From the NCBI GenBank assembly GCA_958414155.1, contig CATYWI010000080.1, forward strand, positions 1 through 6,285: 6,285 nucleotides of DNA, in the 5' to 3' direction. The translations under genes were made by a program, and so were the position numbers. The notes under the pieces are model-generated. The model was given only the letters and a program-made list of their open reading frames with translations. It had not been told where the DNA came from and searched no databases. Shown here one piece after another: positions 4,749 to 6,285 of the stretch. Positions within the stretch are counted from its first letter, which is position 1. Each line of letters begins with the position of its first letter. Source of the DNA: an uncultured Anaerotruncus sp. GTDB lineage: Bacteria > Bacillota_A > Clostridia > Oscillospirales > CAG-272.

Positions 4749-4875
4749 TACTTACCCCCAGAAGTGCTTCGACCTCCGAGATATCAATATATCCTTTTTC
4801 TTTAGCAGAAGCTTCACCTTTGGCAAGCTCACTCATCAGCTTGAGCGTAGCCTGTGTCTTTTCAAATTCTTCCTT
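4741..4875 (-). pseudogene. antitoxin gene remnant, 5' part missing
   Basis: The frame overlapping the toxin start reads EEFEKTQATLKLMSELAKG, then EASAKEKGYIDISEVEALLGVSNG and a stop at 4743-4741. This resembles the C-terminal, toxin-binding part of Phd/YefM-type antitoxins (family memory). Upstream the frame runs through an inverted repeat and meets a stop (TAA) at about 4921-4923 without any ATG, GTG or TTG; the only ATG is internal (4836) with no ribosome site and would give 31 residues. The N-terminal DNA-binding half is therefore absent, replaced by the oppositely oriented fragment at 4889-5212. Confidence 0.6.
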
Positions 4876-4886
4876 AGAATTTGAAA
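4860..4886. repeat. 11-bp inverted repeat at the antitoxin / M56-fragment join
   Basis: TTTCAAATTCT (4860-4870) and AGAATTTGAAA (4876-4886) are perfect inverted copies around a 5-nt loop TCCTT. The left arm encodes antitoxin residues, while the right arm lies where antitoxin similarity fades and the rightward fragment begins. There is no T-run to suggest a terminator in either direction. Confidence 0.6.
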
Positions 4887-4888
4887 TA

Positions 4889-5212
4889 GTGAAAGCTACG
4901 GAATACGTTCCGAAGGAGGCTTACACCTACAGATCCGAGCATGACTTTGCAACGCTGTATCTTGACCCGGACAACCATACCTTCTCCCTCAGCCTGTCTG
5001 TGCTCAGCTCCTATTGGCCGCACGGCAGATATACAGAAAAAAGCGGATATATCATTTGCAAAGCCGCAGATAACACCGGTAACACCTATACTTTCCGCCG
5101 GGAAAAAGATTCATTGGTATTTGTCGCAGTTCGTTCTTCCGAAATCCCGCAATGGTCATCATCTGATAGAAAAACGATAGGAGTCGTTTTGGACGGCGCG
5201 GTCTTCGTTGTT
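4889..5212 (+). pseudogene. fragment resembling the C-terminal domain of BlaR1-like M56 proteins
   Basis: The plus frame gives about 107 residues that read as real protein: TYRSEHDFATLYLDPDNHTF, LSSYWPHGRYTEKSGYIIC, NTYTFRREKDSLVF, RSSEIPQWSS and finally DGAVF. This succession (beta strands, SSY-P-G-Y, YTF..E...LVF, SSEIP, DGAVF) resembles from memory the extracytoplasmic C-terminal domain of clostridial M56/BlaR1-like proteins and related lipoproteins. No start codon with a ribosome site, no peptidase or membrane part, and the frame enters the antitoxin remnant on the left and an opposing ICE gene on the right, so it is a broken piece of a larger gene. Confidence 0.45.
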
Positions 5213-5280
5213 CTTTTTCTGCTATATTCTCTTGTTATACTGTATAGTTCACCTTGTGGGTGCATGGTGAACCCACCCAT
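5212..5280 (-). pseudogene. 5' end of an interrupted ICE gene
   Basis: Beginning 20 nt after the winged-helix gene, ATG at 5280 (or 5265) opens a frame reading MGGFTMHPQGELYSI then TREYSRKRTTK. It looks like a genuine N-terminus of the next gene in the leftward conjugation operon, where ICEs of this kind usually carry a mobilisation (MobC-like or relaxase-associated) gene. After about 5212 the reading frame (open to 5086) runs antisense to the M56-like fragment and loses protein character. I infer truncation by the rearrangement; the identity is not established. Confidence 0.4.
5247..5276. repeat. two overlapping small dyads
   Basis: GTTCACC (5247-5253) with GGTGAAC (5266-5272), and GTGGGT (5256-5261) with ACCCAC (5271-5276). 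The two pairings are mutually exclusive. They overlap the first codons of the interrupted leftward gene. Could be a protein-binding or RNA site; may be chance. Confidence 0.3.
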
Positions 5281-5300
5281 AGGTCACCGAATACAAACAC

Positions 5301-5585
5301 TTATCCCTTGGGTGTGCGGTATTTTGAAAAATCGGGGACGGTGAACATGAGCGAGCTGTTGGCACCGCTTTTGCGGAAGCGCTGCTCGATCTTGATATAC
5401 CCGTGTGAGGTCAGATCCTCAATGGCGCGCTTCACTGTGGATGGGGACAGACTCAGATCCTTCGCAATTCTTCTTACGGACGGCCAGCATTGACCGTCCG
5501 TATTTGCTCTGTTTACGAGGTACATATACACATGGACGGCACGGCTCGGAAGGTTGTCGCTGTAAATGGAATCGAAATAATTCAC
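5301..5585 (-). CDS. winged helix-turn-helix protein of the conjugation module
   Basis: 94-aa protein. After MNYFDSIYSDNLPSRAVHVY, a helix with MYLVNRANTDGQCWPSVRRI leads into the HTH (residues about 38-60, IAKDLSLSPSTVKRAIEDL) and a wing (HGYIKIEQRFRKSGANSS). This is the HTH_36-type small protein regularly found next to virD4 in Clostridia ICEs (family knowledge), probably a DNA-binding regulator or relaxosome accessory. The GTG start overlaps the virD4 stop by 4 nt (GTGA), so translation is coupled; no strong separate ribosome site is seen. The following gene of the operon is interrupted. Confidence 0.85.
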   Translation of the reverse strand: MNYFDSIYSDNLPSRAVHVYMYLVNRANTDGQCWPSVRRIAKDLSLSPSTVKRAIEDLTSHGYIKIEQRFRKSGANSSLMFTVPDFSKYRTPKG

Positions 5586-6285
5586 TTGGCACCACCGTCC
5601 TGACCGAGATTGGTCCGCAATCCTTTGTGTCTTGCCGCCGCCTTTTTGCTTGAATAGTGCCTTTCCGCCATGGCTTCCTCTACACGGAAACTGCCATCCG
5701 GGATGTCTTTTCCGTTGCTTTTATCGTCCGCCACATGATATTTGTTGCAGATGGCTTCGCTCAGTTCCTCGCGGCTTGCGTAACAGATGGTTGCCCGGTC
5801 GCGCATAGGGACAGTGAACGGCTCTTTTTCAAATCGGATACCCCATTTGAAGAACAGCTTCAGCTTGACCTTGATGGGATAGAAGCCGGTCTTGGTCACG
5901 ATAAAAGTGCCTTTGGGCAGGGCTTTCAACTCGTCCGGTGTCATCAGTGGGCGCTCAATCATTTGCAGAGAGCGCGATCCTTCGCCTTTGCTCTGTGTGA
6001 CCGAACCGGTGAGCGCCGTTCTGCTTCCCATTGCTTTGGAGAGAATCTGTGCCGACTCACTGTTGGGTGCAAAACCGCCGAATACCGTCAACTGTGTGTT
6101 GTCGATAATGATCTCCGCGCCTTCCTTGCCGTAGTTTTTCTGTAACTGTGCGAAGGACTGAATGATCGGCACAATTGAAACACGACGGGAGCGGGATGCC
6201 GAGAACATCATTTCGGCAGATTCAATGCGAGGCAATAGCGATAGGTAATCCTTTGAATTTATCTCCGGATTTTCCCCCGCTTCAC
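5582..6285 (-). CDS. virD4: VirD4/TraG-family type IV coupling protein, C-terminal part
   Basis: Partial gene: it enters from the right edge of the window, giving about 234 residues of a protein usually near 600. The first visible residues (GENPEINSKDYLSLLPRIES, AEMMFSASRSRRVSIVPIIQSFAQL, then YGKEGAEIIIDNTQLTVFGG) are the conserved segment after the Walker B motif of the TraG/TraD/VirD4 ATPase, where the RSR...IIQS strand and helix and the NTQ...FGG strand line the nucleotide site. Walker A and B lie outside the window. The C-terminus (LPKGTFIVTKTGFYPIKVKLKLFFKWGI and a basic tail) is typical of the Tn1549/CD1115-type group. It is an inner-membrane hexamer linking the relaxosome to the mating channel. 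No internal frame break. It is coupled to the winged-helix gene by a 4-nt overlap. Confidence 0.9.
   Translation of the reverse strand, partial: EAGENPEINSKDYLSLLPRIESAEMMFSASRSRRVSIVPIIQSFAQLQKNYGKEGAEIIIDNTQLTVFGGFAPNSESAQILSKAMGSRTALTGSVTQSKGEGSRSLQMIERPLMTPDELKALPKGTFIVTKTGFYPIKVKLKLFFKWGIRFEKEPFTVPMRDRATICYASREELSEAICNKYHVADDKSNGKDIPDGSFRVEEAMAERHYSSKKAAARHKGLRTNLGQDGGAK

Noticed and set aside
5247..5276. oriT candidate from small dyads
   Set aside because: No recognisable nic site and no relaxase gene nearby in the window; dyads are short and overlap a start codon.
4820..5344. 174-codon plus ORF taken as one gene
   Set aside because: Its first third is antisense to the antitoxin remnant and its last third antisense to the interrupted ICE gene and the winged-helix gene; only the middle has protein character, so I list that as a fragment.
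5657..6145. 162-codon plus-strand ORF
   Set aside because: Shadow of the virD4 frame, which has conserved coupling-protein motifs.
1..6285. CRISPR array, tRNA, rRNA gene, insertion sequence or integrase
   Set aside because: No regularly spaced repeats, no cloverleaf or rRNA body sequence, and no transposase or integrase motifs in any frame.

Overview
The window looks like part of an integrative and conjugative element (ICE) of the Tn916/Tn1549 kind from a gut-type Clostridia (Firmicutes). The evidence is the C-terminal half of a VirD4-like coupling protein, the small winged-helix gene that follows it, an XRE regulator paired with an ImmA/IrrE protease, and a sigma-region-4-like regulator. 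Shine-Dalgarno and sigma-A promoter sequences are of Gram-positive type. No database search was possible, so family names rest on motifs and memory.

Left part (1-2501), control region. Two consensus promoters face each other at 1403-1490 and share a perfect 11-bp dyad over their -10 boxes. The rightward one drives XRE repressor and ImmA/IrrE protease (1535-2501). The leftward one drives a 68-aa zinc-ribbon protein (1076-1282) and, further on, a sigma-like protein (125-691). Between these two leftward genes lies a dense RNA control region: a boxA-like element, two intrinsic terminators with a possible alternative pairing, a 13-codon leader ORF, and a long hairpin that buries the ribosome binding site of the sigma-like gene. 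The arrangement recalls the Tn916 orf9 / orf10-orf7-orf8 switch that leads into xis-int, which would lie left of this window (inference).

Middle part (2502-4410), AT-rich cargo. A promoter, a TPP (THI-box) riboswitch with an intact-looking terminator/antiterminator platform, and three tightly coupled ORFs follow: a possible 25-codon ORF, a 67-aa two-helix membrane protein and a 412-aa secreted protein. None resembles a thiamine gene, which is the most surprising feature of the window. A 17-bp perfect hairpin closes the unit.

Right part (4411-6285). A ParE/RelE-type toxin is read leftward; its antitoxin gene has lost its 5' part. It abuts a rightward fragment resembling the C-terminal domain of BlaR1-like M56 proteins, with an 11-bp inverted repeat exactly at the join. 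The fragment in turn abuts the first codons of a leftward ICE gene that normally would follow the winged-helix gene. The backbone resumes with the winged-helix gene (5301-5585) and virD4 (5582 to the edge), overlapping by 4 nt. The conjugation gene order therefore appears broken near 5212 by foreign, partly degraded DNA.
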